DNA from: Geosiphon pyriformis
Lineage: Eukaryota > Glomeromycota > Glomeromycetes > Archaeosporales > Geosiphonaceae
Assembly (NCBI GenBank): GCA_016748015.1
Contig: JAAOMT010000735.1
Coordinates: 326,468 to 384,290, forward strand
DNA: 57,823 nucleotides
Direction of reading: 5' to 3'
In this document: piece after piece, positions 1-13,556 of the stretch
Numbering within the stretch: the first letter of the stretch is position 1
Layout of the letters: the number at the start of each line of letters is the position of its first letter
The notes under the pieces: model-generated
What the model saw: the letters and a program-made list of their open reading frames with translations, nothing else
Database searches by the model: none
Told to the model about the DNA's origin: nothing
Translations under genes and position numbers: made by a program

Positions 1-1
1 T

Positions 2-523
2 GCCTTTGGTAGCAAATCATGGGCTCAAGTGGTGTCTAGTGCCTCCTCTTCTGGTGGCTCTCCTTCCAGTTCTGGTTTGTTTTCTGGTGGCATGCCTCTT
101 GTTGTGAGCCTCTCTAATTATCAGGTTGTTGGTTTAAATAATTGTTTGGTGGTTTTAGAATGCTCTTTGAGGATTCTTTCAGATCAAGTTTCTGTTATTC
201 TTAAAAAATTGAGTTTCATTAAACTGGTGCCATTGGCAGCTTCTTTTTGTGCTCCTTCTTTGGCTGTTTCTGTGTCTTTGGCTCCAATTGTGAATTTGAA
301 TATGGCTCTGAATGACATGTTGGCTTCGGCTGATCCTTTTTTTTCTGGTAGTAGTGAATCTGCTACTGTTCTTAGTTCAAGTGGTTCAAAAGTCCTTACC
401 TTCAAGATGGGTGGTTTGGAATCTAAGATGTCTGCCCTAAAGGCTTTGTTTGGTTCAATTCTGGTGAGATTAGATCTCTTGTGTTCTGGTTCAAGTTTGT
501 TTTTGGTTTCTTCATCCCAATGA
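2..523 (+). pseudogene. LINE A ORF1, C-terminal part
   Basis: C-terminal end of the LINE RNA-binding protein, open from the window edge (frame of position 2) to the TGA at 521-523. The first residues (AFGSKSWAQVV) align with the LAFGGKTWASVV segment of copy C, just after the CCHC zinc knuckle. The remainder is Ser/Leu-rich with a likely amphipathic coiled coil. The terminal codons CAA TGA overlap the ORF2 start as ATGA (520-523). No stop occurs in the visible part; it is listed as a pseudogene only because the rest of the element is broken. Confidence 0.75.
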
Positions 524-3500
524 ATGACTTGATTTGGAAGGTGGCTACATGTAACGTTCATAACATCAACATTCCTGCTAAACAAGAGGATGTTGTACAC
601 TGGCATTTTGATTCTGGAAATTTGATTTCGATCATCACAGAGACAAAGTTAAGATCTTCAATTAGACTGTGGATTGCAAATAAATTTAATGGTGTGTGAA
701 TTTTCTCTTCGGGGTTGGATAAGGGTTTTCTTGGTGCTGGGGTGGCTATTATTATGGCCAACTCCTTGGCCTGTCATGTCACTAAGATTGAGAAGATTCT
801 TGGTTGTGTTGTGGTGGTGCGTTTCTTATTCAAAGATAAGCTTTCAGTGTTTGTTGTTGGTTTGTATGCAGGTGCATCTTCTGGAAATTGTTTTGGTTAG
901 GCTTTTGAAGTGAACTCTGTCATTGCTAAGGCTGTTAACTCCAGCTGTTTCATTATTTTGGGTGGGGATTTCAATAAAAATGGATCTAGAAAAAGTGCAA
1001 GTTTCAAATTCTGTTTGGAGTTGGGTTTGGTCAATTTGTTTACTGGCCACCCTTTGGTCAGTAATTCTACATGGAGCAATTCTAGGGGGGTTGAAAAGAC
1101 TATTGATTTCATTTTTGTTAGTAAGATTTTGGCTTCTGCTGTCACTGGCCATGGAATTGGCTCTGTTTCTGACTTTTTTGACACTGATCATTGTGCGGTT
1201 TCTGTCTCTGTTGGTTTGGGCAGCTTCTTAGACAGCTGGTTGAATAGCTTGCGCAAACAGGCTAACAAGGATTGCTGGAAGTTTTTCATTAAGACTGTTG
1301 ATGAGACCAAATGGTCTCAGTTTAGAGACTGCACTTCTGCCAAGCTTTTGGCTGTGTCTGGTGAGTTTTCAGAAACTTTGGCTTATGCTGATGTGAATGG
1401 CATGTGAATATGTTTGGAAAAAGTGTTGGTGGATTCTGTGGATGAGATATTTTCGAGGCATTGGTTTAGTGAGTTTCAGTGTTCCAAGAACAAATTCTCT
1501 TCTAAGTTTTTTAGGTTAGAACTGTTAGTTGCTAAAGTTGTTAAAGGGCTGAGATTGGGCAATTTACAAAGAGTCAATCAGCTTATCAATATCTGGGCCA
1601 AACTAAATAGTGGTAAGGCTGCCATGATTGCTAATATGATCCAGGATAGTAGCAAGTCTTCAGATGTCTTAAAGCAATTGTTATTGTTTCAGAAAGAATA
1701 CAGGAAATCCAAGATGTACAAGTTAAAGTTGGCTAAGGAAGCTTCTGTTCAAAAGGCCATTGAGTGCCATATGGAAAAATTTTGTTCTGATAAGGGTGCA
1801 ATGATTAGAAATGTGTTGGATCGGCCTTTCCACAAGGTAGTTCTTAATCATTTGGTTGTCAATGATGAATTGGTGTTGGAGCCGGGTATGGTGAAACTTG
1901 GTGTTGATGAGATCATGGAAAGCTGGACTAGGAAGAAGATGGTGCCTTTGGTTGTGTCTAACATCTGGGCTTATCAGTATGCTCTGTTGGATTATATAAG
2001 GGATGATGCTTTTTCAGGTATAATGTGCTCAATTGATATGAGTGAGTTGCTTTTGGTGGTTAATAATTTACCTGATGGCAAGGCTGCTGGTCTGTCTGGT
2101 ATTCCTAATGAGTTGTGGAAGCACTGTGGTAACATGGTGTTGAAGTTTCTGTTGGGTTTGCTGAATTCATGTTTGACTGTGAGGAATGTGCCTGTTTTGT
2201 GAAAAAGAGCTTGGGTTTCCATAATCCCTAAACCTTATGACTGGGATGGAATTCTCACAAACACTTGACCCATTGCTCTTATTGAGACAGCCAGGAAGAT
2301 TCTCTCCAAGATTTTGTCAGATTGTATTTTTTTGGCATGCAGCAAGTTCAGTGTTCTTTGAGATGATAATTTCTCGGTGTTTAAGGGTACTTCTACACAA
2401 TCTCTGGTGTTTGCAATTGGGTCTGTGATTGAGGATGCCCTTAAAAAAAACAGGGAGGTTTGGATGGTCTTGCAGGATATGCACAAAGCATACAACTCAG
2501 TTGGATGACACTACTTGAGAGTGAACTTGCAGCATATCAAAATGTGTGAGAAATTTGTGTCATTTTTTGGTAGCATTCATAAGAATAGAGTTAATAGGGT
2601 AATGATAGACTTTGGGCTTTCAAATAGTTATGTGGTGCATGATGGGTTAGATCAGGATGAGGTCTTCTCACCCCTCTTGTGGAAAATTTTTTATAACCCA
2701 CTTCTGTGTGAAGTTAAAAGGCATGAACAGTTTTTTGGATACTGAATAGATTCCAGGTTCGTTTTGAGGTCAGGCTGTATTGAGAGTGGTGGTGAGTTCT
2801 CTTCTTATTTTGCAGCTGGTGCTTTTGTTGATGATACAATATGAGTTAGAAACTGTCAAACTGCTACTCAGAATATTTTGGACATTGCAAGTGGGTTTTT
2901 TGTCCTTAATGACATTTTTATCAACAATGAAAAGACTGTGGTCATTCTGATCAATCAGAGTGTTAGGGTTGCTTTTTTGTATATTAATAGTCTTCCCATC
3001 TTAATTGCTAAAAAGGGAGAGACTCATCATTATCTGGGGATCTTTCTATCTACTAATGGGCTTTCAAAGCCAAGTCTGGCCAAGGCATATTCTGATGTTT
3101 GTTTTTTTACTAATGTAGTTCTTAGAAAGGCTATTACTAATAAGCAGTTTTTATATTTGGTGTTGGCCGTCTTGCAGCCTATTGTCAACTATCACACTCA
3201 GTTTAGCTTTGTTTTGTCATCTGTATGCTGTAAATGAGATGTAATGTTGAGAAAAAGTCTTAAGTCCAAAGCTGGTTTGCTTCGTGATTTCTCCACTGAG
3301 GCTTTGTGTCATCCCTCTTTGTATGGCCTAAAATCTTTTGAGCAGATGCAGTCTGAAGGAAAGTTGGCTGCCTTAATCTCATTTTCCAATTCTTTTGGTG
3401 TTCTTGGATGTTTGTTTGAGCATAGATTTCTTGATTTGCAGGTTTTGGTATGGTCTCCTCTGAACTCTTTACAGTTTCCTGTTAAATTGTGTGTTAGTCC

Positions 3501-5202
3501 TGTAAATAATTTTCTGGCTGGTGTGATTAAAATTTTTCTGTGTAACAAGCTGTCTCTGGCCAATAATTTATTTAATATGTTCCATAGTCCTGGTCACTTT
3601 TCTGTGTCTTCTATTCTGGGGGGTTCTCTATTCTTCAATTCTGTTCATTCATTAAAGCAGTTTGGTGTGGCTTTTGGTAATAAACTGTTTGACAAAAAAG
3701 GGTGTGTTATGAGTTGTAAAACTTTTTGGTGCTGGAAAAGGCTGGATCCAAGGGGTCCTGCTTCTTACTGGTTTAAGGTGGTGTCTGAGTTTCTTTGTGG
3801 TGGGAGCACTTCTATGGCCATCTCTGTGAAGTCTGTTTGTCCTTTTAGTTTGAGCGTTTTGGATACCAAGGAGTTTTCTGTTGTTCAAGATGGGTTGCAT
3901 AAGATTTGGTCTGGTTTTTTTAAGGTTTTTACAAATGATTCTGTTAAGAATTATGGTCGTGCTAATGTAGCCAGTGGAGTGGCTGCTTATTTTTTTGCAA
4001 TTGATTTGAGTGTTGGCATTAGGGTTCTTAGGCTGTTGTCTTCTACTATGGCCAAACTGCAGGCCATTGTTTTGGCTTTGGAGTGCATTTCTTCTTTTTG
4101 TTCTGTTGTACTGCATTCTAATAGTCAGACAGCCATTAATGCATGCGTTTCTGAAATGTCATTATCTGTGTCTGATTTCTGCTCTTTATATTGGTTGGAA
4201 AGGCACCGGATTTTTAATTTGGTTTGTGACAAGGATTTTTCTGTTTATTGAGTCAAGATTAAAAGACATTCTGGGGTTCATGGCAATGTTAAGGCAGATG
4301 CTGCTGCTGAAGACGCTGCTCTCTCTTAATTTTCTTTGCCTGTTGGTGTCAGTGAGTGTTTTTTGGTTGCTAAAAACACACTTGTGTCTGGCAATGCTTA
4401 TCATTTTATTCGGAATTTGTTTAGATCCATTTGTTATGCTTGGTGGAAAGTGGGCCCTGGTTGAGATGTGGTTCCTGCCATGTTGACTGAAACTGTTGAT
4501 TGGGAAGCTACCATTAGGATGTGGCATTCTGATTTGCATATGCTTGCTGGTTTTACTAGTTAGAAGTCTTCTTATCTTTACACCTATTTGATAAAGGCTG
4601 TGCACCATCAGATGCCTGTGGTGGTAAGGAAACAGCTGTATGATAAATGTTACCCTGGTGTGCTGTGTTTGCTGTGTTGTGAGGTGGAGTTGTCTGATCA
4701 TGTTTTTACGTGTTCCCATAACACGGAGATTCAGAGAGAGATTTTGGCTGCTACTTTTGCTGACTGAGTGTTCTTTGCTGAATCTTGTAGCTTGTTGTCT
4801 TCTGGTGTTTTGTGGTTTTTTAATTGGTGTTTTTTAGATGTTGGCTTGTATTCTGTCTTGTGTAAGAGGTTTGTGTTGAGAGATTGGTGTGCAGAGGCTA
4901 TGGAAGTTCTTGATAGTAAAAAGAAGGCTGTTAGTGTTGTAGTTGGTTTTGTTGGGCGTTTTGTTGAGTTGTACCACTCAAGAGCCTGGTTGGTGAGGTC
5001 TGTGTACAGGGTGAAAATAGAGACAGCAGGTTTGGTTAGTGATGACATGTTGATTTTTGGTTTGTCTCATTGTATAAACTCTTTGTTGTCTGACAAGGTG
5101 GTAAGAATGCTTGGTGTTATTGGCTCTTTTGCTATTAGTTTTGGCCGTTGTAAGTCTTGTCTCCTTTCTCTGGTTTGGATGGTAGTCCACATGTTTTTTT
5201 AG
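520..5202 (+). pseudogene. LINE A ORF2 (endonuclease-RT-RNase H), 15 in-frame stops
   Basis: One uninterrupted reading frame of 1561 codons with no frameshift, broken only by stop codons at 697, 898, 1405, 2200, 2266, 2359, 2506, 2743, 2842, 3235, 4249, 4327, 4462, 4561 and 4765. Twelve of the 15 are TGA. By alignment with the other copies, eight of these TGA (697, 1405, 2200, 2506, 2842, 3235, 4249, 4765) stand where a tryptophan is conserved, and several others (2266, 2359, 2743) stand for arginine. Recognisable parts are the endonuclease GGDFN motif near 961, the RT FVDD motif near 2826 and the RNase H AELQA-like block near 4040. It starts at the ATG overlapping the ORF1 stop. Confidence 0.85.
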
Positions 5203-5385
5203 GTGTGTAATGTTGTCTTGTCTGGCCTGAGTGGCTAGCCACATATAAAAAGTGTGTGAGCTGCATTTAGTTTAAGCCTCTTAGTTTGGCTTTATGTACT
5301 AGATAGCAGTTGGGCTTCATTCATTAATCGCATTAATAAAAAAATAATAATTAATATAATAACAAATATTATTTTATAATAACAG

Positions 5386-5393
5386 CAAACATT
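5386..5393. repeat. Candidate target-site duplication of LINE B (3' side)
   Basis: CAAACATT, repeated exactly at 12133-12140 on the other side of copy B. Directly abuts the element's poly(A)/poly(T) tail. Eight bases in AT-rich DNA could match by chance, but the position at both ends supports it. Confidence 0.65.
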
Positions 5394-5521
5394 TTTTTTT
5401 TATGCTTTACAAGCAAAGTCCAAACACCACCTAAAACTATACATCAAAGAAATAATCTAAACTAGGCATGAATCATGCATTTTTTATACATAACCAGCCA
5501 CTCAAACCAGTCAGGACAACA

Positions 5522-8500
5522 CTATACTGTTATAACAACAGAAACTGAAAAATCTATACCAAAAAAAAATGAACAGTGTTTACAAAAACCAAAGCAGACA
5601 CCAAAAGTCTCAGACATCCCAAGCAATTTAATCACATCAACAGACAACTTCAAAGCTGAGCCAGAAATTGAGACGGGAGCTGAGCCATCTATAGGGATCA
5701 GCCCACATTTCTCCATAAAGGCATGATGTTTAACATAAACCAACCAAATGTCATTTCTAAAAGCGAGGCAGAGAGAGCACAAAAAATTGGTAATCTTGAC
5801 ACCAGCTACTTTGAGATCCTGGAAGACAAAAACAGCCTCTGTAAACCATCTATTGAAAACAAAACCCTTAAAAAGAGCTGAGAACACCAAAAAATCCAGA
5901 GCACAGGCAGACAACAATTGCAACACACACAAAGAGAAAAAGAAGAGACCTGAAAGTTTTTTCCAAGAGGACATGCCCAAATTCAATATCTGGCAATGAA
6001 CTGAGCTATCGACCATACAAGAAAACACATGATCTGATACCTCTACCTCTCCACAATACAGACACAGAACATTAAGATAACATCTATCATAAAGATGCTT
6101 CCAAACAGCTACGGGAAGCCAATGGTGCAAAGCTTTCATGAAGTAGGTATGAGAATTAGCAGTGCATCTACTGATAAAGCCTGTGGCCATGTGCAAGTCA
6201 GGGTGCAACATTTGGGAAGATCTGAGCCAATCAACATCTGAAAGCAAACCACCCACCAGAAAGCCAGAACCAGAACCAACCTCCCAACATACATAACAAA
6301 CAGCACGAAAAACATTCCAAACAAAGTGCCTAGAATTACCAAAAACTATACCACCATTGGTTATCAAAAAATGTTCACTCATGTGAAGAGGAAGGAACCA
6401 ACCAGAGAGAGAAGCAGCATCAGCAAAACTGTCAGCATATTCATTCCCCAAAATACCAGAGTGGCTCTTCATCTTGTGCCAGCTGACTCTTAAATTCTTG
6501 TCATGAATAATATTTCTAATGTGCTGCCACTTGACCCAACACTGATTGCAGAAGTCAGGACACATCAGATCCAACTCTGATTTGCAAGCATCCAAAGCAG
6601 ATTGACTATCCAAAAACAAGCAAACAGAGCAAGATGTTGGTATATACTCCAGAGCTAAAGCAATGGCCTGCAACTCTGCCAAAGTAAATAAAACCAAACC
6701 ACAAACTCCAACACCCAAACCCAAATTAATGTTCTCAAAAAAGACTGCAGCACCAGCTTAACAATCCAGCATGCCCAAATCTTTTAGAGAACTATCAGTA
6801 TAAACAGACAAACAGCCAGAATCAACTTGAGAGAGACAATTGCTAACAGACACAAAATCACTAGACTTACAAATGTTCAAAAAGCTAACACTAATCAAAT
6901 CCGAAGGAAAGGGAGGCAAACCACCAAGAAATACAACAGAAAGCTTAAACCACTCAGGAACTGGACCACGAGGGTCCAGTCTTTTCCACTACTTAAAGGT
7001 GTACTAGTTAAAGATATCTCTATAATGATCATGTAGCTGATCCATAAAGGCAATGCCATAATGCTGGAGGGAAGACAAAAATTTGAGAAACAAAGATTCA
7101 CCCAGAACAGTAGACATAGACACCTCATTACAAAGCTGAAAAAAGCTGGCCAAAGAACCACCCAAAGATAAATTGCAGTCAAGAAGAATGCAAACCATGC
7201 CTGATAAAAAATTGTTGGAAGAACTAACACAGACACGAACTGGAGAACTCAATGGATAGATGAGACACCAACTTAAAACTTGCAAATCATGAGACCTGTG
7301 ACTAAATAATCGACCCAGAATCCCACAGGAGTTCACAAAACTAATAAGTGAAGCAACTTTGCTCTCAGACTGACACTGGAAGAAGGATTTTAAACCATAA
7401 AAAAAAAATAGTAAATCATATTACCAGGAAAATCGAGAGGAAGACCAGATTTAAGCTTTAAACTCTTGCAAACCAGAGCATCTCATTTGTTGCATACACC
7501 AACAGGAACTAGGCTGAACTGTATTCTGTAGCTGATTATAGGATAGAGAACTACTAACACCAGGTACAAGAACTGCTTATTTGAAACCACTTTTTGCAGA
7601 ACCAAATTACTGAAGAAATGAATGTCCAAATGGGCTTTAGCCAAGTTAGACCTAAAAAGACCATCAGTAGAAAGAAAGATACCAAGATACCAATGAGATT
7701 CATCTTTTTTGGCTATGGAAATAGGTAAATCACTAATGAAAAGAGACAAACTGCTGATTTTGCTATTGATAGGAATGACCACAGTTTTGTCATTATTGAT
7801 TGAAATATCATTAATTCGAAAGAATTTACTAGCAATGTTGAGAATATGTTGAGTAGCAGCTTGACTGCTGTTAACCCAAATTGTGTCGTCAACAAAGACC
7901 CCAGCAGCAAAAAAGAATATAAGCCCAGCCAGAGATTCAGTACAACTACTCTTGGAGATAAAATAAGAATTGAGTCTATATCCATACACACTCTTCTGGC
8001 ACTTGACTTTACACAAAAGCAGATCATAAAATATGCACCAAAGAAGAGATGAAAAAACTTCTCCTTGGTCTAACCCATTATATACATAATAGCTATCAGT
8101 TAAACCAAAATCTGTTATAACCTGATTGGTCCAATTTCTATGAATACCACTGAAAAACTGAATAAACCTGTCACACATTTTGATCCTGACCAAACACCTC
8201 TTGAAATACTCCCATCTAACAAAATTGTATGCTTTTTGCATGTTCTATAACACCAGCCAGAGCTCCTGATCCTTCTCCAAAGCATTCTTAACAACTGAAC
8301 CAATAGCAAAAATAGGAGTTTGGGTTGTTATATCCTTTAAAACTGAAAAATTATCCCCACAAAAAATGTCATGAGTACTGTATACCAGTGATATTCTGTT
8401 AGAGAGAATCTTGAAGAGGATTTTGCGAACTGTTTCAATCAAAGCTATAGGTCAGGTATTTGTGAGAACACCCTCCCACTTATATGGTTTAGGAATTATT

Positions 8501-10201
8501 GAAACTCAAGCTTCCCTTCAAGAACCAGGTATGGACTCACGAAACAGACAAGAATTTAGAAGCACCAAGAGCATATCCAGAACAGACCTGTCACAATGTT
8601 TCTACAACTCATTTAAAATACCCAAAAAACTGGCAGCCTTGCCAACAGGTAGATCAAAAACCATGCCAAACAATTCCAAAAACTTAATTGGTTGCATTAC
8701 ACCCCAAAAAGCCTCATCAAAAACATAACTTAAAGGCTGATATTAACAGTGCCACTCTTTTGAGATATTGGAAACAACTTTATGCTTCTTAGTCCAGCCC
8801 TCCATAATTTCATCCATCTTTGATCTTACAGGACCAGATTCCAAAATCAGCTTATTATCTACAACCAAGTGATCCAAAATGACCTTGTGGAAAGAACACT
8901 CCAGAACACTTCAAATAGTGTGACATTTGTTCATCTTGAAATTTTTCATCCTCTTGTTGATCGCCAATTTGATTTGAGATTCCTTTACACACTTTAGATT
9001 CTGTCAGTTTAAGTGAGCAATAAGTTTTCCTAATCTTTGAAAGAGCTGACCAAACAGTATTAAAAGGAGAGCCAGAAAGAAAGAGAGATCTAACCATGGA
9101 AGCATTATCATTATCAAGAGAACCCCAGACATCCAACAGTGAAATAAACTTGTCATGACAGATCGACCAAGAAGCCTTAACTAATCTTAATACCAAAAGT
9201 TCTAATTTATGAAATTTGGATGATTTCTTAGTAAAGACACCATTATAGTTCTTGAACCATTTCTTTTTAAACATCTCATTAGCCAAAAGAACCATTATCT
9301 TGCAAACAATGTCCCACATTGCATCCAAATCTGAGAATCTCATAGTAGCAGCAAACTTATCTGAAAACATTGTGGCATTAACTAACATGACATGCTTAAA
9401 ATCAATTCATTTACTTTCATCAGCACTCTTAAAATCAAACTTCCATTAGTCTCTATTTGCTTGCTTGCAAAGAGAGTTTAGCTGTGTATCCAAAAGTCCA
9501 CCCAAACCCACAGACACAGAAACAAATTAATGATCTGGGTCAAAATGCTCACTGACTTTTGAAACATTGCAATTCACTATCGCATTGACTAGATTTGAGG
9601 AAACAAGTACATAATCAATTGTCTTTATGACACACCTAGAATTTGCCCAAGTATGCTTCTTTACAGCTGGGCTACCAACCAAAAAATTAACTAGTCCTAA
9701 ATCAAGGCATTTCTTGAAACTTGCACACCTGCAAAAACCATCTTTATTAAAATCACCACCAAGAATGACAAAAGAAGATTTATTGACCACCTTCGCAATA
9801 AGAAAGTTGATATCACCAGCCTAAAAAAACCGAACCACTGAAGAGGCGCCAGCATAAAGTCCCAAAATTGACACTGAAAGTTTATTCTTGAAAAGCAACT
9901 TGACAGACAGGAGCTGACCAGACACTTTATAGATTTTACTCACATGCTGAGCCAGAGAAACATCCATAATTATGACAACCTCAGCACCAAGAAAACCCAT
10001 ATCCAAACCAGAAGTAAAAATCCAAACACCATCAAACCTATCTTTGACTCATAATCTACAGCCAGACCTTAATTTTGTTTTCATAACTATCAAGACCAAA
10101 TTTCTTATTTCCTTATGCCAACAAATAATGTCTTCCTGCTTAGTAGGGACATTGATACCCCAAACACTACACATAGCAATTTTCCAAATCAGATCTGTCA
10201 T
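5522..10201 (-). pseudogene. LINE B ORF2, many stops and two frameshifts
   Basis: Starts at the ATG overlapping the ORF1 stop (ATGA at 10198-10201). Endonuclease motifs include GGDFN and IDYV. The RT motif FVDD is near 7875-7885 and the RNase H YTD, DSQ and GNEYAD blocks lie in the long open stretch 6724-5522. The frame shifts near 8993 (compared with copy C) and returns near 7400 at an A-run. Tryptophan codons have become TGA at 10049, 9417, 8518, 8506 and 7483. Glutamine codons became TAG/TAA at several sites, and one tryptophan became TAG near 8608. The RNase H plus C-terminal CCHC part is still open for 400 codons. Confidence 0.85.
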
Positions 10202-11988
10202 TGAGAAAGATGAAGAATAGGAACCAAACTAGCATTGTCCATCTTAGCTGAAAGGCTCATAACCATGACAGAAAAATTTTTCAACATTTCCTCCATTCTT
10301 GAAACAATCAAAGAGTCAAAAACAGCTGCTCTCACAACAGTTCCACCATTAGTGGCCACACCCAAACTCTCACTCATCACTATATCCATCTCTTGATTCT
10401 GTGATGAAAGAGTTACCAATAGCTAACATTCAGGGCTAAGCTGGGAAACCATTGACCCAGGTGTGTCCAACCTCTTAGCCAGCTTATCCACATGCTCTGC
10501 GAGGCTGGCAAGACTGTGCTCAAGAGCAGCAAACCTATTATCTAATACTGAAGACACTTGTGGGATAGACTTCATCTCCAAAGAGGAGCCATTGTTCAAC
10601 AAAACATTACAAACAAGGAGAGGAGGAAAGGAAGACCCAATAATAATCTTGGCTCACAAGACACCACTAAAAGAGACAGGATAAGCAACAGGTGCTGAAT
10701 GCTTGGCATAAATGGCTGCCAGTCTGCTTTTATCTACATGTGAGAGAACCTGACGTGGCAAGCCACTAGAGAAAGATTTCTTATTTGTAACACAGCCCAG
10801 AGAGGTATGACCCAGTTTTCCATACTTTGTACACACAGCAGAACCAAAATAAGACCAACAAAAATGAACACCTTTTAACACAGGTGTGGTTTTTATGACA
10901 GCATCCAATAATTCAGCTGACTCAAAACAAACAACGGCACATCTGGCCTGGGCATATGTGATTGGATGACAATCAATCTTACATGTTTTTTCACTTACAG
11001 AACTAATGAAGTCTCATATGTTGTGAGCATTTGTTCCCATTGGAAAGGTATAGAACAGCGCCCTATAATAATTCCTCTCATCTCATGTTATTTTGTCCAA
11101 ATCCAATCTAGCAACACGCACTGTATCTTTTCCAATTAGAATAGACCACCTAGCTGCTAAAAGATCTACATGAATGTGCTTTTCAAACTCAATGATCGCC
11201 TTTTGTTACAGCCCTACTAATTGCATTTTGATTGACTTAATTGTACCAAATTTGGATAGTGCAACATGCACAGCCTCAGCAGATGTTCCAACTGAAATTT
11301 TCTTCAACATCACAGTCCGATCTGAGTGACCAGTTAATTTCTTGAGATCGGCATTCACTAGGATCTTCATATCAGTAGCCAACTTGGTAGTTTTTATCAA
11401 ACTCAATTTGGAAGTAAATGTTGTCTGGATGATCCCAAAAAATTTTGAAGGGATAGAGGTCTTCCCAAAACCATTGATTTTCAAAAATAATTTCCTGACC
11501 ATAGCCAGTTTGTCCTAAGCAGATTTTTCAGAAATATTGACCAGATCAAAATCCAAAGCAAAAGACTTCTTTACAGACACATTGACCAAATTTTTGAGAG
11601 GAGGAGGAAGCACTACAGACTCATCCAAGAGAATGTCATCATCATCATCATTGCTCAGAAAGTTGATTTTGCCCAAAGGCTTGTCCAAAGCCTGCTTGGT
11701 AATTATTCTCAGACCCTTTGGCGTTTGGTTAATGTCCTTTCTTTTAAGAGCATCTCTCTCTTCATAATCCACACTAGTTTCTTCAATCAAAAATTCCTCC
11801 TCCATATCTACACTGTCAAATTCGGTGGTATCACCAGCTTTAGACTCCCAAAAACCACCAACTGGTTTACTAAATAAAACCATATTATGAACAATACCAT
11901 CTTTCAAAATACCCTCTTTTTTTTTCTTTTGAGAGACAACATCTTTACTAACAGTATTCACACCAAAGCCCTTGACAAACTTCTTCAT
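10198..11988 (-). pseudogene. LINE B ORF1 (RRM-like and zinc-knuckle RNA-binding protein)
   Basis: Acidic, disordered N-terminal part (11988-11515), then a TAG at 11515-11517 at the same site as the TAG in copy C. An RRM-like fold follows (VMLKKISVGTS... GTIKSIKMQLVGL), then a zinc-knuckle remnant (CTKYGKLGHTSLGC, CX2C reduced to CTKYG). Internal stops include TAA after VGL (tryptophan in copy C), and TGA at 11083, 11024 and 10654, all at tryptophan sites. No frameshift is apparent. The first ATG of the frame is at 11988; there is no ATG nearer the 5' end in this frame. Confidence 0.75.
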
Positions 11989-12132
11989 TGCAGCCACACT
12001 GGAATCAACAATAGTCTTATAATCAAGCAGAAAAGGTTTTGACTTATTGTACTGAATTGTAAAAAACTTCTTTCAAAAAACTTTCTTGACTTTTTGTTAA
12101 GAATTTGGGACAAAAGAGAAAAAAAAGTTTTA

Positions 12133-12140
12133 CAAACATT
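12133..12140. repeat. Candidate target-site duplication of LINE B (5' side)
   Basis: CAAACATT, the partner of 5386-5393. Adjacent to the conserved 5' leader of copy B. Confidence 0.65.
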
Positions 12141-13412
12141 AATTTACAATAGTAACAAATACTAAATTAAAATATTAAAAAAAGTATTATAATATATTTT
12201 TAAATAAAACTACAAATATATATATATATATAATAGTTTTAATATTAAGAAAAATAATTTTATTAGCTTTTAATCTTTTACTTTAATTATTTTTTAATCT
12301 TTATTTTTAATAAATATTTAAAAAAATAATATTTACTAGTACTATTTTTTAAATAAAATTATTATTTATTAGTTAAATTTTTTAAAAAAATTATTTTTGA
12401 TCAAAATTATTCATATTATTATTAATTAATAAAAGTTTTATTGTAAAAATTAAAAAAAGTGCTAAAAATTATTAATATTCTGTGTTTTTAGATTAGAAAA
12501 ACACATCAAAAAATTGCAAAATAGTTTCAAAAAATTTCAAAACAGTAAATAAATTTTAATTTAGTTTCTGAAAAAAATATATAAATATATACAATTAAAA
12601 AAAAATAACTTATATTGTAATATCAAAGAAAAATTTTAAAAATATTAGTAAAAATTTCAAAAATACCAGAAATATCGATAATAACTTAAAAAAATTATAG
12701 AAATTTCAAAAATTTTATATTATAAAAATTTATATATATATATAAAAATATTAAAAACAGAAAAAATAAATAAGTTTAGTTAAAAACAAGTTTAATTTCT
12801 ATCTTTTTAAGTAACTTTTATAGTTAGCAATCTAATATTTAAAGTTTATAATTATTATAAATAAAATTATTAAATTATATTATCTAAATACAATTTTATA
12901 AATACTCTTTATCTTATTAAAATTCAATTATTTTTTTATTAATATTAATAATATTAATACAAAACTATTAATAATACTAAAAAAATAGTTTTAATTATAA
13001 TTATTAATAAAATATTAATTTTTTATTTTTTATTTATTTTATATTTATCAATTAATTAATTAAAAGTATTAAGATTATAATATAAAGAATTTTTGATAAA
13101 AAATAACAAAAAAAAATATAAAATATAGTCAAAAAACTATAATTGCTTACCAAAAAAATAAAAAACATCAGAATAAACTAGTTACTATGTTAAAAAAGTT
13201 AAATATTAAGTATTATTTATTATTAATATTAAATTTTTGTTTATTATACAAAGAATTTTATTAATAAAATTTTCAGAAAATTTTTAGATTAACTTATAAG
13301 TATTAAGTTATAAAAAACTTTAATAATTCAAAAATAATTTATAATATTATATTAATTAAGTCTGTTATTAAGTTAATTGGTTTTTTGATTACTTTGGTTT
13401 TTTTTGTTAAAA
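12141..13412. other. AT-rich spacer between LINEs B and C
   Basis: About 1.3 kb of extremely AT-rich DNA with homopolymer and TA-repeat tracts (for example TATATATATATATA near 12218-12231). I see no gene, RNA or conserved motif. It is the landing zone for copy C. Confidence 0.7.
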
Positions 13413-13422
13413 TTATTTAAAT
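13413..13422. repeat. Target-site duplication of LINE C (3' side)
   Basis: TTATTTAAAT, repeated exactly at 20150-20159. It directly abuts the A-rich tail of the minus-strand element. Confidence 0.8.
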
Positions 13423-13556
13423 ATTTTTTTTTATTATTGCTTAATGAGTGAGGTCCAAACACAACCTAGCACTATACATCAAGGAATTGATCTAAACTAG
13501 GCGTGAATTATGCACTTTCTACACGTGACCAGCCACTCGGACTGATCAGAACAACA

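Larger units (their letters stand above)
1..5345 (+). mobile_element. LINE copy A, left-truncated by the window
   Basis: Non-LTR retrotransposon with the tail of ORF1, a complete-length but stop-riddled ORF2 (APE-type endonuclease, reverse transcriptase, RNase H) and a 3' UTR ending in an A-rich tail near 5336-5345. The 5' end lies outside the window, so it may be full length. It belongs to the same family as copies B-E, judged by collinear protein similarity along its whole length. Copy B begins about 50 bp downstream in the opposite orientation (tail-to-tail). The exact 3' end is uncertain because the flank is AT-rich and no duplicated target site can be checked. Confidence 0.9.
5394..12132 (-). 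mobile_element. LINE copy B, full length, degenerate
   Basis: About 6.74 kb full-length non-LTR retrotransposon on the minus strand. The tail is an A-run (plus-strand T-run at 5392-5401). The 5' end begins with an AAAACTTTTTTTTCTC-like leader shared with C and D. It is flanked by the 8-bp direct repeat CAAACATT. The order is leader, ORF1 (about 11988-10198), ATGA overlap, ORF2 (10201-5522), 3' UTR. Its length matches copy C (6.73 kb) closely, which supports both boundaries. Confidence 0.88.
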
